Shown in pieces: positions 25,731-35,893 of a stretch of 64,000 bases of DNA. Source of the stretch: Bdellovibrionales bacterium (GTDB lineage: Bacteria; Bdellovibrionota; Bdellovibrionia; Bdellovibrionales; UBA1609); assembly GCA_020628165.1 (NCBI GenBank), contig JAHDFM010000007.1, positions 60,336 to 124,335 of the forward strand, in the 5' to 3' direction. The notes beneath the pieces were generated by a model that searched no databases, was not told the origin of the DNA, and was given only the letters and a program-made list of their open reading frames with translations. The position numbers and the translations under genes were made by a program. Within the stretch, counting starts at the first letter, position 1; every line of letters starts with the position of its first letter.

Positions 25731-26972
25731 TTATAAACGCCCAAAATAAACCTTCTTCACCGGATGATATCCCACACTGTAAAAAAGCTTGTCATAATCA
25801 TCATCAAGCACAACAAAATGGGCATCCTTACCTTCCGTCAACGAACCCAAGCGATCCCCAAATCCAATAGCATGAGCTGCATTCAAAGTGTAAGCCACCA
25901 AAACCTCCGGTAAAGTCATTTGCATATTAAGACGGGCCAACACTCCTACAAACGACAAATCCTGACTTGGCGAAGAGCCCGGGTTAAAATCTGTCGCCAG
26001 TGCGACTCTAACCCCAGCATCTAGCATCTTACGAGCTGGCGGGTATTTCATTTTTAAATAAAAATCAGCCACAGGTAGTAAAACCGCAGTCGTATCACAT
26101 GCAGCCAATGTTTTTATCCCTGAACTATCGATACACACCAAATGATCTAAAGATTGCAGTCGATTAAAATGGCAAAGTTTTTTAATGGCTCTAGAGTTAG
26201 TGAGTTGGTCAACATGAGAGGTCAACGGAATCTGTTCGTTGCTTAAATACTCAAAGTATTTACAAACTTGTTCTGCCGAAAAATAACCTTTTTCTAAAAA
26301 AACATCTGCCCGGTCGATCAACCCTTTTTGGATGAGCTTGGGCAACATATGGTTCAGCACAGACTCCATATAGTCATCGTAATTTTTGTAGTCATTAGGA
26401 CATGCGTGAGGCCCTAGAAAAGTTGCAACCGTGTTAATGCTTTTATTGCTTTTAATCACCTCAAGCATTTTCATTTCAGTTTTTAAATTTAAACCATAAC
26501 CCGATTTAATTTCTAAGAGACTCACTCCTTGATCTAAAAAAAATTGGACTCTCTTTTGTAAAGACTCACTTAACTTAGACGATGAAGCCTTTCTCGTTTG
26601 CTTCACGGTTGATTTGATACCACCACCTTGTTGAGCAATTTGTTGATATGTAACACCTTGGTTGCGCAACTCAAATTCATTTTGCCTATCTCCGGCAAAA
26701 ACTGAGTGAGTGTGTGACTCTATAAAACTTGGCATGATTTGATGCCCACCTAAATCAATCTCTTTGATTTTTTTAATTGGTAGATCTAATTTTTTGAATA
26801 GCTGTGGCGATAATGTCTTTTCTTTGCCGATCCAAACAATTTTATTTTTTGAAACAATCATAGCGGCATTTTTGAGAGGCGATAAATCTTGCTCTTGGAT
26901 ATGTCGACCACTTTTTTTGTTGGCTTTTTTTAATGTGAGAGCAATATCAATATTTCTGTATAACTTTAGCAT
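25731..26972 (-). CDS. hutI: Imidazolonepropionase
   Basis: The third enzyme of histidine degradation; it opens the ring of imidazolone-5-propionate to give N-formimino-L-glutamate. An amidohydrolase of 413 residues, the usual length. Metal and substrate motifs: PSFIESHTHSVFAGDR (HxH), EIKSGYGL, LGPHACPND, TSHVDQ and LATDFNPGSSPS with the metal Asp. It is separated from hutU and hutH by a plus-strand protease gene. Repeat copy C starts at its stop codon. Confidence 0.94.
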   Translation of the reverse strand: MLKLYRNIDIALTLKKANKKSGRHIQEQDLSPLKNAAMIVSKNKIVWIGKEKTLSPQLFKKLDLPIKKIKEIDLGGHQIMPSFIESHTHSVFAGDRQNEFELRNQGVTYQQIAQQGGGIKSTVKQTRKASSSKLSESLQKRVQFFLDQGVSLLEIKSGYGLNLKTEMKMLEVIKSNKSINTVATFLGPHACPNDYKNYDDYMESVLNHMLPKLIQKGLIDRADVFLEKGYFSAEQVCKYFEYLSNEQIPLTSHVDQLTNSRAIKKLCHFNRLQSLDHLVCIDSSGIKTLAACDTTAVLLPVADFYLKMKYPPARKMLDAGVRVALATDFNPGSSPSQDLSFVGVLARLNMQMTLPEVLVAYTLNAAHAIGFGDRLGSLTEGKDAHFVVLDDDYDKLFYSVGYHPVKKVYFGRL

Positions 26973-27211
26973 AAAACCTCTAAATGATTCTGTTTTTATT
27001 AAAGCTAAAAAGATTTACCACAAGAAGCAAGTGGCTTTGCTATATCAGAAGGGCGTTCTGTTTTAACGGATCTAAGATGAACCAAGAAAGATCTCTTATA
27101 ACGCTAAATCTACAGTCTTATTGTAATGATAAATATTTCAAGCTCGATGTTATTTTGAATTTATTTTGTTATTATAGTGGTTTAACTCATTACCAGTAGG
27201 TTTGTTTAACA

Positions 27212-28876
27212 ATGTTTGTCCGATTTATATTGATAGCTTTCATCATTTTTCAGGCACCTACCATCACTTTTGCAAACCCCTTTGGAGATTCTCTCGAAGC
27301 CAAATCACAAAGACTTCTTTTAGAAAATTATGACTCTCTTCTCACTACAGCTCAGCTACTGGCTACTCAATTGCATTTAACAAATAACACTGAAAGCCCT
27401 GATCTAAGAAGAAATCTCAGTTTTTATTTCACGCAAAATCTTTTTTATGACTTTCTGTTAAGTACTGAATATTCCAATGCCGAATTTTCAAATCAATTCC
27501 AAGAAACTTTTGATCGAGAATTTTTAGCTGCTCTTCAGTCAACAAATCCGATGACCAACGGCACATCAATAGCCCTGGTCAGTCAAATATATACTGAGTT
27601 GCAAAAAGTTTCTGAATTGCCTCTATTTGAAATGTATTTTGAAAATGACAAAGAACTTCAACATGTTTTGGACCAAACCCTTTTACCTGACTGGTTGAAA
27701 TTGTTAATTCGTACTATTTTTAAAAAATGTGCTATTACCCATCCCGATAATAATGAAACTAAACATCTGTTTTTTAGAAAATATCTCAATAAGTTTTCCC
27801 AGTTTGAATGGGGGCATATCGCATTTCAACTTTTTAAAAGCATTCGCACGACTACTTTCACTGCCGTTGATACCCATTGGGGTGTTTTAAAACCAGAGCT
27901 TAAATACGGGCTCGGTGTGAGTTTGGCAGAAACTGGTAACGGTCTAGAAATACTCTCGTCAGAAAACCCACTCTTGAAGGAAGGGGACATCATAGTTAGC
28001 TTTGGTGACATTAACGGAGGACCTCAGTATGTGACTAACGATCACCTTGATAACCTCAACGGATACCAACACGTGGCAGATCACTTACACTCTATAGATT
28101 CACAATTAATTCAACTCACTGTGCAAAGGGATGAAAGAACTCTCAGTTTTAATCTTATGAGAAGCTCTGCTCGACTCGCCAAAATCCAAACTTCGACCAA
28201 TGTTCCTCGTCAGAGTGATATTTCTTACCCTGAAAGCCATGTCATTCAGCTTAATAATTTAGTTCTTGAGGAAAATATTTACAGTCAAACTTTAAAACAA
28301 CTGGAACAAATAAAAAATACTAACAGTCAAAATGTCATCATTGACCTCCGGGGCAATCCCGGTGGAAAGCTCGATGATACAGTCGAATTTCTTTCATCTC
28401 TCATCACACAGTTTGATTCCTTTGTGACAACAAACTCATTCATCCCTGGCTTTGATAATAAGACATACCTTAGGAGAGCGTCTAACTACGACTTTTCAGA
28501 TTTCAATTATATCGTGCTCATTGACCACAACACGGCCAGTGCTGCTGAAATCGTAGCTGGTCTATTACAGATGGCTGGAGCCAAAGTCATTGGAGCCAGT
28601 GCAAGCTACGGCAAAGGCTCAGTGCAAAATGCAATAGATCTTGAAGCCACAAGCTTTAAACAGGTTTTTCTTGCCAGTGAGTTTGATCCTGGCGTCCAAG
28701 TAAAACTCACAACTCACGAGTACTTGATTGGAGAGTCGCGAGCTAAAGTTGATAACGTTGGCATTCAGCCGGATCTGTTAGTGGACGATATTTCTAAAGT
28801 GGATTTTTATGAAGAGTTCAGTAAAATGAACCAAGAGCCCAACTCCAATGCAAACTTTTGCTCTGATGAAATTTGA
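27212..28876 (+). CDS. S41 family C-terminal processing protease-like protein
   Basis: A 554-residue secreted serine protease with signal peptide (LIAFIIFQAPTITFA). A PDZ-like part lies around residues 220-310 (GLGVSLAETGNGLEILSSENPLLKEGDIIVSFGD). The S41 catalytic domain follows: NVIIDLRGNPGG, then HNTASAAEIVAGLLQ with the catalytic Ser, and GKGSVQNAIDL with the Lys. The N-terminal 200 residues match no domain I know. Such proteases trim C-termini of periplasmic proteins or cut lytic enzymes. It interrupts the hut genes on the other strand. Confidence 0.88.
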   Translation: MFVRFILIAFIIFQAPTITFANPFGDSLEAKSQRLLLENYDSLLTTAQLLATQLHLTNNTESPDLRRNLSFYFTQNLFYDFLLSTEYSNAEFSNQFQETFDREFLAALQSTNPMTNGTSIALVSQIYTELQKVSELPLFEMYFENDKELQHVLDQTLLPDWLKLLIRTIFKKCAITHPDNNETKHLFFRKYLNKFSQFEWGHIAFQLFKSIRTTTFTAVDTHWGVLKPELKYGLGVSLAETGNGLEILSSENPLLKEGDIIVSFGDINGGPQYVTNDHLDNLNGYQHVADHLHSIDSQLIQLTVQRDERTLSFNLMRSSARLAKIQTSTNVPRQSDISYPESHVIQLNNLVLEENIYSQTLKQLEQIKNTNSQNVIIDLRGNPGGKLDDTVEFLSSLITQFDSFVTTNSFIPGFDNKTYLRRASNYDFSDFNYIVLIDHNTASAAEIVAGLLQMAGAKVIGASASYGKGSVQNAIDLEATSFKQVFLASEFDPGVQVKLTTHEYLIGESRAKVDNVGIQPDLLVDDISKVDFYEEFSKMNQEPNSNANFCSDEI

Positions 28877-28974
28877 CTTTTATAAAGTTTAATTTTTAAA
28901 AATGAAATCTGTATTGTTCAATCATTTTTAAGCACTCATGATCTTATTAATAAAGAAACATGAGCGCATATAAT

Positions 28975-30621
28975 TTAAATCCACAAAGATTTAACATCTT
29001 TTTTTCGAGCCATATCCACTGACTCTTCATAGCCCGCATCTATGTGGCGGAACAAGCCCATGGCAGGGTCCGTGTTAAGAACTCGCTCTAAACGTTTAGA
29101 GGCTGCCTCTGTGCCATCAGCAACAACAACCTGTCCTGCATGTATAGAGTAGCCCATACCAACGCCGCCACCATGATGTAAGCTCACCCAGGTCGCACCA
29201 CTGGCCACATTGGCCATGGCGTTAAGGATTGGCCAATCAGCAACCGCGTCAGAGCCGTCTTTCATAGCTTCTGTTTCACGGTTCGGAGAAGCGACGGATC
29301 CGCAATCAAGATGATCTCTTCCAATTGCAAGTGGAGCTTTCACTTTACCCTCTTTAACAAGCTGATTAAAGACAAGCCCGGCTTGTGCTCGTTCGCCGTA
29401 TTCAAGCCAACATATCCTAGATGGTAGTCCTTGAAACTGAATGCGCTCCTGAGCCATGTCTAGCCAATTGATCAAATGTTTTTTGTGCGGGAAAAGTTCG
29501 CGCAAAGCATCGTCAGTGACTTTGATATCATTAGGGTCACCCGACAAAGCCACCCAACGGAACGGGCCACTGCCTTTGCAAAAAAGTGGTCGAATGTACT
29601 CGGGGACAAATCCAGGAATGTTAAAGGCCTCTTCAACACCAACCGATTGGGCCATAGCGCGAATGTTGTTGCCGTAATCAAAGGTGATCGCACCTTTTTT
29701 TTGCATTTCAAGCATTCCGTTCACATGATCAGCCATGGATTGGATTGCCAGTTTCATGTGTTTGTCTGGCTCATTTTCTCTTAATTTATCTGCCGCTTCT
29801 ATTGAATAACCTTTAGGTATGTAGCCCTTTAAAGGATCATGAGCCGATGTTTGATCCGTCAAAATGTCTGGTAAAAAGTTTTTGTCCATCAATTGATGAA
29901 TCACTTCTGCCATGTTGCCACACAAAGCTACTGACTTTGCCACTCCGTCTTTTTTATATTGAGCAATTCTTGCGATGGCATCATCAATGTTGTCAGCTTG
30001 TTCATCGACGTAGCCGGTTTCTAAGCGACGGTTGATCCTATGTTGATCAACCTCTACAGCAAGAACACAAGCGCCAGCAAAAACTCCTGCCAGTGGCTGA
30101 GCCCCCCCCATTCCACCAAGACCCGCAGTTAAAATAGAGCGTCCTTTTAAGTCGCCACCAAAATGCCTACGGCCAGCTTCAACAAAAGTTTCGTAAGTTC
30201 CCTGAATGATGCCTTGAGTACCGATGTAAATCCAAGACCCAGCCGTCATTTGGCCATACATCATTAAGCCTTTTTTATCGAGCTCATCAAACACTTCCCA
30301 GTTAGCCCACTTAGGCACCAAATTGGAATTTGCCAAAAGCACCCTTGGGGCATCGTTGTGGGTTTTTAAAATCCCAATGGGTTTTCCGGACTGAACTAGT
30401 AAAGTCTCGTCATCTTCTAAATCTTTGAGAGCCAATAAGATCTTATCAAAACACTCCCAGTTACGAGCCGCTTTACCACGTCCACCGTAAACTATGAGCT
30501 CATCAGGCTCTTCGGCAACATCTGGACTCAAATTGTGTTGAATCATTCTGTAAGCGGCTTCTTGTAGCCAACCTTTGCAATTTAACTCTAGCCCAGTGGG
30601 CGGTGTCACTTTTTTTACCAT
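28975..30621 (-). CDS. hutU: Urocanate hydratase
   Basis: It adds water to urocanate to give imidazolonepropionate, with bound NAD+ as electrophile. The 548 residues match the family. Marks: [44 protein letters not shown] (NAD-binding glycine-rich segment), [15 protein letters not shown], and [20 protein letters not shown] with an active-site Cys nearby in the family. It overlaps hutH by 7 bases and ends the def-to-hutU chain. Confidence 0.96.
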   Translation of the reverse strand: MVKKVTPPTGLELNCKGWLQEAAYRMIQHNLSPDVAEEPDELIVYGGRGKAARNWECFDKILLALKDLEDDETLLVQSGKPIGILKTHNDAPRVLLANSNLVPKWANWEVFDELDKKGLMMYGQMTAGSWIYIGTQGIIQGTYETFVEAGRRHFGGDLKGRSILTAGLGGMGGAQPLAGVFAGACVLAVEVDQHRINRRLETGYVDEQADNIDDAIARIAQYKKDGVAKSVALCGNMAEVIHQLMDKNFLPDILTDQTSAHDPLKGYIPKGYSIEAADKLRENEPDKHMKLAIQSMADHVNGMLEMQKKGAITFDYGNNIRAMAQSVGVEEAFNIPGFVPEYIRPLFCKGSGPFRWVALSGDPNDIKVTDDALRELFPHKKHLINWLDMAQERIQFQGLPSRICWLEYGERAQAGLVFNQLVKEGKVKAPLAIGRDHLDCGSVASPNRETEAMKDGSDAVADWPILNAMANVASGATWVSLHHGGGVGMGYSIHAGQVVVADGTEAASKRLERVLNTDPAMGLFRHIDAGYEESVDMARKKDVKSLWI

Positions 30622-32150
30622 TCTAACTCCCCGACGCTTTGTTTGATTGTTTCTGCTATACTGTTGTCTCTTATTTTTGTTTTTATAAATTCAATGTCTT
30701 CTGAAAAAATTCTATCCTCATTAGCAAAAGGAACATCTTTAACTAATAGATCATAAACACCTTTAACGGCACTGGCAGGCTTCATAGGTAGTAAAAAACC
30801 GAGAGCCTGCATGGCACATAGAACTTCCATGGCTGCGATGTTTTCAGCGTTTTTCACAACCTTACCAAGCTTGCGCGAAGCAATGGTGCCCATGCTGACG
30901 TGATCTTCTTTATCTGCAGAAGTCGGTATACTGTCGACAGAGGCTGGATGAGATAAAATTTTATTTTCACTAACGAGTGACGCTGCAGCTACTTGCACGA
31001 TCATCATACCACTATTTAAACCACCTTCAGGCGCTAAAAACGCCGGCAACTCACTCATCGCAGGGTTAATTAGTTTTTCAATTCGGCACTCAGAAATGCT
31101 GGCCATGGCACTCATAGCAATGGCTAAAAAATCCAAACTGAAGGCCACCGGCTCACCGTGAAAGTTGCCACAGGATAAAATTTTACCCTCTTTGCAAAAC
31201 ACAAGGGGATTGTCTGTACTTGAATTGGCTTCAATTTCTAAGGTTTTTAAAGTGGCTCGAATGGCATCTTTGGCAGCCCCATGCACTGCTGGTATGCACC
31301 TTAGTGAGTAAGCATCTTGCACATGACCACAGTCTTTATGACTCTCGGCAATTTCTGAAGTTTCACCTAAAAGCTTTAGCATATTGCGAGCCGTTTTAGC
31401 TTCACCGGGATGAGCTCTCGTTGCCGCAATCAAAGGATCAAAGGCAGAACGTGTGCCACGCATAGCCTCTAAAGTCATGGCCCCTGCAAGGTCAACAGTC
31501 CAAGCTAAACGCCTGGCCTCATAAGTGTTCAATAATCCTACGGCCGTCATCACCTGACAGCCATTGATCAATGACAGCCCCTCTTTGGCTTGCAAAACTA
31601 GTGGCTTTATATTTTTTTCATTCAGTACTTTAGAAACTTTAACTTTGTTGCCGTTTTGCCAAACAGAGCCTTCACCAATCAGAGCTAAGGCTAAATGTGA
31701 CAAAGGAGCTAAGTCACCACTGGCCCCCACACTCCCTTGACTAGGAATCACTGGAATCACATCAGCATTTAGAAATTCTAAAATCTTTTCTATCACCAAT
31801 AAACGACAACCACTGTGTCCACGCACCAAAGCGTTGGCTCTTAAACACATAATGGCTCTTGTTTCTTCTTTGGTGAAAGGCTTACCAACACCAACTGAGT
31901 GTGACCTTATCAAGTTCACTTGCAATTTTTCTATATTTTCTTGTGAAATGTTCACATCACTGAATAAACCAAAGCCAGTGTTCACACCGTACATGGTGTC
32001 ACCTTTTTGAATGCGACCTTCAATGTAATCTCGTGATTCTTTGACTTTTTTCTGGGCGCTCTCAGCCACACCGACAGTGACGTTGTGGTATGCAACATTC
32101 CAAACGTCTTCTAACTTTAAATCTTCACCTGTTAAATTGAGTTTAGACAT
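30615..32150 (-). CDS. hutH: Histidine ammonia-lyase
   Basis: It removes ammonia from histidine to give urocanate. The 511-residue protein has the Ala-Ser-Gly triad that forms the MIO prosthetic group ([18 protein letters not shown]), the Tyr-containing loop [13 protein letters not shown], and SSTDNPLVF and [13 protein letters not shown]. It acts as a tetramer in the cytoplasm. Its ends overlap rpe by 8 bases and hutU by 7, so its translation is likely coupled to both. Confidence 0.96.
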   Translation of the reverse strand: MSKLNLTGEDLKLEDVWNVAYHNVTVGVAESAQKKVKESRDYIEGRIQKGDTMYGVNTGFGLFSDVNISQENIEKLQVNLIRSHSVGVGKPFTKEETRAIMCLRANALVRGHSGCRLLVIEKILEFLNADVIPVIPSQGSVGASGDLAPLSHLALALIGEGSVWQNGNKVKVSKVLNEKNIKPLVLQAKEGLSLINGCQVMTAVGLLNTYEARRLAWTVDLAGAMTLEAMRGTRSAFDPLIAATRAHPGEAKTARNMLKLLGETSEIAESHKDCGHVQDAYSLRCIPAVHGAAKDAIRATLKTLEIEANSSTDNPLVFCKEGKILSCGNFHGEPVAFSLDFLAIAMSAMASISECRIEKLINPAMSELPAFLAPEGGLNSGMMIVQVAAASLVSENKILSHPASVDSIPTSADKEDHVSMGTIASRKLGKVVKNAENIAAMEVLCAMQALGFLLPMKPASAVKGVYDLLVKDVPFANEDRIFSEDIEFIKTKIRDNSIAETIKQSVGELEW

Positions 32151-32802
32151 TTTTTGCCTCTTTCAGTGTTTTGATTGCTTGTGTGTAATCATTTTTAAAA
32201 ACATAACTGCCAGCAACGAGAACATCAGCATCAACACATTGAGAAACTGTGTCTGCATTCACCCCACCATCAACTTCGATGAGATAAGAATAACCTTGTT
32301 CTTCTCGCCACTTTTTTAATGTTTTTATTTTTTCCACTTGTTCAGTCATAAAGCTCTGCCCACCAAAGCCAGGCTCAACAGTCATAACTAAGACTAAATC
32401 CACCAACTCCAAAAAAGGTTTGATCTCATCTAGAGTTGTCCTCGGTTTTAGGGTGATTCCAGCTTTCGCTCCACCGTCTTTAATAGCAATTAATGTTTCT
32501 TTCACCTTTAATGAGGACTCTACATGAATGGTGATATAATCAGAACCCGCAGCTAGAAAATCGTCTACATATTTTTCAGGATGATCAATCATTAAATGAA
32601 CATCTAGCACAGCCTTTGTCACTGGTCGCAAACTTGATACAACGGGAGCACCTATGGTTAAGTTAGGAACAAAGTGACCGTCCATGACATCAACATGAAT
32701 CCAATCAGCTCCTGCGCTTTCAACCGCTTTGATCTCTTCGGCCAGTTTTGAAAAATCAGCTGATAAAATACTAGGTGCCACTAAAAATTGATTGTTATCC
32801 AA
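32143..32802 (-). CDS. rpe: Ribulose-phosphate 3-epimerase
   Basis: It interconverts ribulose 5-phosphate and xylulose 5-phosphate in the pentose phosphate pathway. A TIM barrel of 219 residues: VAPSILSADFSKLAEEI, IHVDVMDGHFVPNLTIG (metal and catalytic Asp), VHLMIDHPEKY, VMTVEPGFGGQSFM and IEVDGGVNADT. It overlaps both neighbours (hutH and fmt). Confidence 0.96.
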   Translation of the reverse strand: MDNNQFLVAPSILSADFSKLAEEIKAVESAGADWIHVDVMDGHFVPNLTIGAPVVSSLRPVTKAVLDVHLMIDHPEKYVDDFLAAGSDYITIHVESSLKVKETLIAIKDGGAKAGITLKPRTTLDEIKPFLELVDLVLVMTVEPGFGGQSFMTEQVEKIKTLKKWREEQGYSYLIEVDGGVNADTVSQCVDADVLVAGSYVFKNDYTQAIKTLKEAKNV

Positions 32803-33736
32803 AAGATTCTCCTTTCATAATTGGGTGCCCTTTTAAAAAGTCGGTGATAGGCATGCGAGCCCGAGATTCCGGTTGAATGGTTAAAACCTTAAGGGCATTC
32901 TCGGCACAAGCAATCACAAGTTCATCTGTTTCATTTGAAATCACTAAGCCAGGTGTGAAGTTTTCTTGTAAGTCGACCACTTCAGTTTGATGAATTTTTA
33001 TTTTTTTATCTTGAAACGTTGTATAGGTTCCAGGCCCAAGTTGCATTCCTCTGACTTTATTATGAATGTCTTGAGCTTTGAGGCTCCAGTCTATGTGACT
33101 TTCTGACTTTTCAATTTTTTTGGCGTAAGTGACCTTGCTCTCATCTTGAACTACAGGAGACAAATGCCCACGGATGTAATCCATAAATTCAACGTGCAGT
33201 AAATCAGCCCCTAACACTTTTAAATCATCGTGAAGTTCAATGGCATTGACGTGACTCTGTACTGTGAGTGTGCGCTCACCAATGACATCGCCGGCGTCTA
33301 ATTTTTTGACCATCACTTGCAAGCTCACACCCGTCACTACATCACCAGCCATAAGACTTCTTTGTATAGGAGCAGCTCCCCTCCACTTAGGGAGCAAACT
33401 TGCATGCACGTTGACCACTTTTTGTGGATACATTTCTAAAAATTTTTTTGAGATGATTTGGCCATAAGCCACCACAACAATGTATTCGGGTTTCCAAGAT
33501 TGAACGGTCTGGTAGACCTCGTTATCATTGAATTTTTCTGGACTGATGCAAGGAACGTTTTGCTCTATTGCTAGTTTTTTAACAGGACTCGGAGTGAGCT
33601 TCATCTTGCGACCTTGCTTCCGGTCGGGCTGAGTGACCACTCCAACAACTTTGTAATGCTCGTCGTTGAATAAATGCTGTAAGTGATATGAGGCAAACTC
33701 TGGAGTTCCTAAGAACGCAACCCTAACAACACTCAC
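32795..33736 (-). CDS. fmt: Methionyl-tRNA formyltransferase
   Basis: It formylates the initiator Met-tRNA with 10-formyl-tetrahydrofolate. At 313 residues it is standard. Marks: FLGTPEFASYHLQHL, VTQPDRKQGR, VNVHASLLPKWRGAAPIQRSL with catalytic His, and a C-terminal OB-like domain with RGMQLGPGTYTTF. It overlaps def by 4 bases; the def-fmt pair is widespread because the two enzymes add and remove the formyl group. Confidence 0.96.
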   Translation of the reverse strand: MSVVRVAFLGTPEFASYHLQHLFNDEHYKVVGVVTQPDRKQGRKMKLTPSPVKKLAIEQNVPCISPEKFNDNEVYQTVQSWKPEYIVVVAYGQIISKKFLEMYPQKVVNVHASLLPKWRGAAPIQRSLMAGDVVTGVSLQVMVKKLDAGDVIGERTLTVQSHVNAIELHDDLKVLGADLLHVEFMDYIRGHLSPVVQDESKVTYAKKIEKSESHIDWSLKAQDIHNKVRGMQLGPGTYTTFQDKKIKIHQTEVVDLQENFTPGLVISNETDELVIACAENALKVLTIQPESRARMPITDFLKGHPIMKGESFG

Positions 33737-34320
33737 TCAGTTTCTCCTGCATCCTCGTTATTTTTTTTGGGCTCAGGATAGCCGTGCTTTTTTATTTGTT
33801 TTTTTATTTTGCCAGACTTAATGACACTCAAACGATCAATAAAAAGTTTACCATCTAAGTGGTCAATTTCATGTTGAATACAAATGGAAAGCAACCCATC
33901 TGTTTTAACTGTGAAGCTTTCACCTTTTTCGTTTAAGGCTTCAACTTCAATGTATTCAAAACGCTCAACTGTTTCGTAATAACTGGGAACACTCAAACAG
34001 CCTTCATCATAGGTGGTTTTTCCCTCTTTATGAACAATCACTGGGTTGATCAAAAAAAGAGGTTGCGTCACTTTTTGCTCAAGCTCGGTCATATTGGATA
34101 AATCGTAACGATCCTCTTTGTCTTTTGCGCGTGTATCAATCACAACAATTCGATCAAGACGATTCACTTGCGGTGCTGCTAGGCCAATTCCATTGAAGGA
34201 GTACATGGTTTCAAGCATGTCCTGTAAATACGATTTGATCTCGTCATTGACTGTTTCCACTGGCTGCGAAAGTTTACGCAGGCGTGGGTCGGGAAATTTC
34301 AAAATCTCTAATAATGCCAT
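33733..34320 (-). CDS. def: Peptide deformylase
   Basis: It removes the formyl group from the N-terminal Met of nascent proteins. The three family motifs are intact: GIGLAAPQVN, EGCLSVP (metal Cys) and QHEIDHLDGKLF (HExxH, metal ligands and catalytic Glu). At 195 residues it has a slightly long charged tail (KKQIKKHGYPEPKKNNEDAGETE). First gene of the overlapping chain def-fmt-rpe-hutH-hutU; AGGACAGG lies upstream of the ATG. Confidence 0.96.
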   Translation of the reverse strand: MALLEILKFPDPRLRKLSQPVETVNDEIKSYLQDMLETMYSFNGIGLAAPQVNRLDRIVVIDTRAKDKEDRYDLSNMTELEQKVTQPLFLINPVIVHKEGKTTYDEGCLSVPSYYETVERFEYIEVEALNEKGESFTVKTDGLLSICIQHEIDHLDGKLFIDRLSVIKSGKIKKQIKKHGYPEPKKNNEDAGETE

Positions 34321-34405
34321 AGCCCTGTCCTACATCGAAAGCCCGTCATTGTCATGGTAAGAACAAACTAAGCTACGACAATTCGAAACAGGTTGACGCT
34401 ATGAA

Positions 34406-35497
34406 TTAAGTAGAGACTCGTGAGTAAAGAAAAAAGGTGCAGACAAGGATTAAAATGTGGGTTGACCAAGCTGCTATAGCTGGCATCACCACCCCCATAC
34501 GGCCTAAGCTTAAGGCAAATGTGTACAACATCCAAAATCCAAAAACCATGGCCAAACAGATTCCAATATTAATCATGCCTCCACCAGAGCGCCTTTTAGA
34601 AACGGCAAAAGGAATGCTTAACAAAGTTAATAAAAAAGCGGCGAATGAAAAGGTGTATTTATCCCATAAGTCTGTTTCATATTCGCTGGTTTTAAAGCCT
34701 GACTGCTGATTGCGGCGAATAAAATAACGAAGATCACTTGCAGACATAAAATCAGAGCTTAGGTTTTCAATTTCTAAATCAGATAATTTTTTGGTCACTT
34801 CAACAACTTTGGAGACATACTCATGTCGAATGGGAAAACTATTTTCAGTGGTAAAGTCAGTTTCAGACACATTCATCAGTGTCCAGGATTTATCGGAGAC
34901 TTTTGCGCTTTCGGCCCGGATAATGCGGGTTAAGTCCCAATTTTCGTTCATATAAAACAAGTGAATGTCTAAGCCTTGGCGTGTTGTTAAATCCATTTGA
35001 CCAACATTGACAATCAAGTCTTCATCGCGAAACCAGACGCGGTTGCGAATTCCGGTGAGTTTCATTTTGTGGTGTTTGTATTTGTTTTTTTTGACTTCTT
35101 TCATAGAAGTCATTTCTTTTTTTCTTACCACATGAGGAATGATTTTGTCATTGATAGAAAAAGCAAGAGCACACAAAAGCCCTGCGATAACAACAATGGG
35201 TAGACAAATTCTATAAATGCTGACGCCTGTGGTGTAGAAAGCAATGAGCTCATTGTTTTTACTCATCGTGGATATGGTCATCAAAGAAGATAACACAAGG
35301 GCCACAGGCAACATCTGATAAATGATTTCCGGTAGAAAATAATAGTAGTATTTGAACAGCGCTTGAATGGTGGTGTCGTATTTAGAAAATTTACTGATAA
35401 AATCTGTGATTAAAAAAAGTGATATAAAAACAAATAAACCTATAAAAAAATAAAATAGGAATCTTTTGATCACGTATTTGTCGAGAAGGGATAACAT
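34406..35497 (-). CDS. lptG: LPS export permease of the LptF/LptG family
   Basis: An inner-membrane half-transporter of the LPS export complex LptB2FGC. The 363 residues show the family layout: N-terminal membrane helices (LLDKYVIKRFLFYFFIGLFVF, QMLPVALVLSSLMTIS, NELIAFYTTGVSIYRI), a periplasmic beta-jellyroll region (about 125-270), and C-terminal helices. The LDKYVIKRF start resembles LptG more than LptF, but the assignment between the two is not firm. It lies 85 bp upstream of def on the same strand and may head that operon. Confidence 0.82.
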   Translation of the reverse strand: MLSLLDKYVIKRFLFYFFIGLFVFISLFLITDFISKFSKYDTTIQALFKYYYYFLPEIIYQMLPVALVLSSLMTISTMSKNNELIAFYTTGVSIYRICLPIVVIAGLLCALAFSINDKIIPHVVRKKEMTSMKEVKKNKYKHHKMKLTGIRNRVWFRDEDLIVNVGQMDLTTRQGLDIHLFYMNENWDLTRIIRAESAKVSDKSWTLMNVSETDFTTENSFPIRHEYVSKVVEVTKKLSDLEIENLSSDFMSASDLRYFIRRNQQSGFKTSEYETDLWDKYTFSFAAFLLTLLSIPFAVSKRRSGGGMINIGICLAMVFGFWMLYTFALSLGRMGVVMPAIAAWSTHILILVCTFFLYSRVST

Positions 35498-35574
35498 ATG
35501 CTTTTCAATTTAAGCATTTCTATTGCTGGGGTCAACTGTGGAGTGGTTGAGCTTTTAGGTGCTTCTTAAGTTCG

Positions 35575-35657
35575 GTCCTTCGCTGCTCTCAAGATGACAT
35601 TGCTTGCTCAGAATGACAGTGCTTTTTCGGAATAACAATATTTACTAAGAATGACAT
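35575..35657 (+). repeat. Dispersed repeat R3 (tandem degenerate units)
   Basis: It starts with GTCCTTCGCTGCTCTCAAGATGACA and is followed by TTGCTCAGAATGACAGTG, TTTTTCGGAATAACA and ACTAAGAATGACA, a decaying series of the same unit. The core matches R2 and R4. Confidence 0.7.
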
Positions 35658-35793
35658 TTAAAATTGAGCAAGTGATTGGTTTTTCTTTTTTTTGTATAGA
35701 CCTAACTACAGTTTTCTTAGATGGCCCGCTAGACCTTACTAAACAAGGATTTTATTTTCGCTTCTATGTGCTCATAATTTTTTATTTTAATAC

Positions 35794-35808
35794 AAACAAT
35801 GATTGTTA
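35794..35808. promoter_or_regulatory. AT-rich palindrome upstream of the hydrolase lipoprotein gene
   Basis: AAACAATGATTGTTA holds a 6-1-6 inverted repeat (AACAAT G ATTGTT), the layout of many operators including Fur-like sites. It lies about 85 bp before the start codon. The regulator is unknown and chance occurrence is possible in AT-rich DNA. Confidence 0.25.
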
Positions 35809-35893
35809 TTAGGCCCCATAACAAAAACTAAACTCCAGAAAGCCCTGCTACTCACCGATTGGAGTTAAAACAAATAATAACAATGGAGCAACT

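Larger units (their letters stand above)
35498..35893. other. Divergent intergenic region with repeat R3
   Basis: It separates the LPS permease (minus) from the hydrolase lipoprotein (plus) and contains dispersed repeat R3 and the palindrome at 35794-35808. No ORF or RNA gene is supported. Confidence 0.5.

Noticed and set aside
26764-27199. Two plus-strand ORFs around the hutI start
   Set aside because: The first is antisense to hutI; the second has no ribosome binding site and runs through the promoter region of the S41 protease gene.
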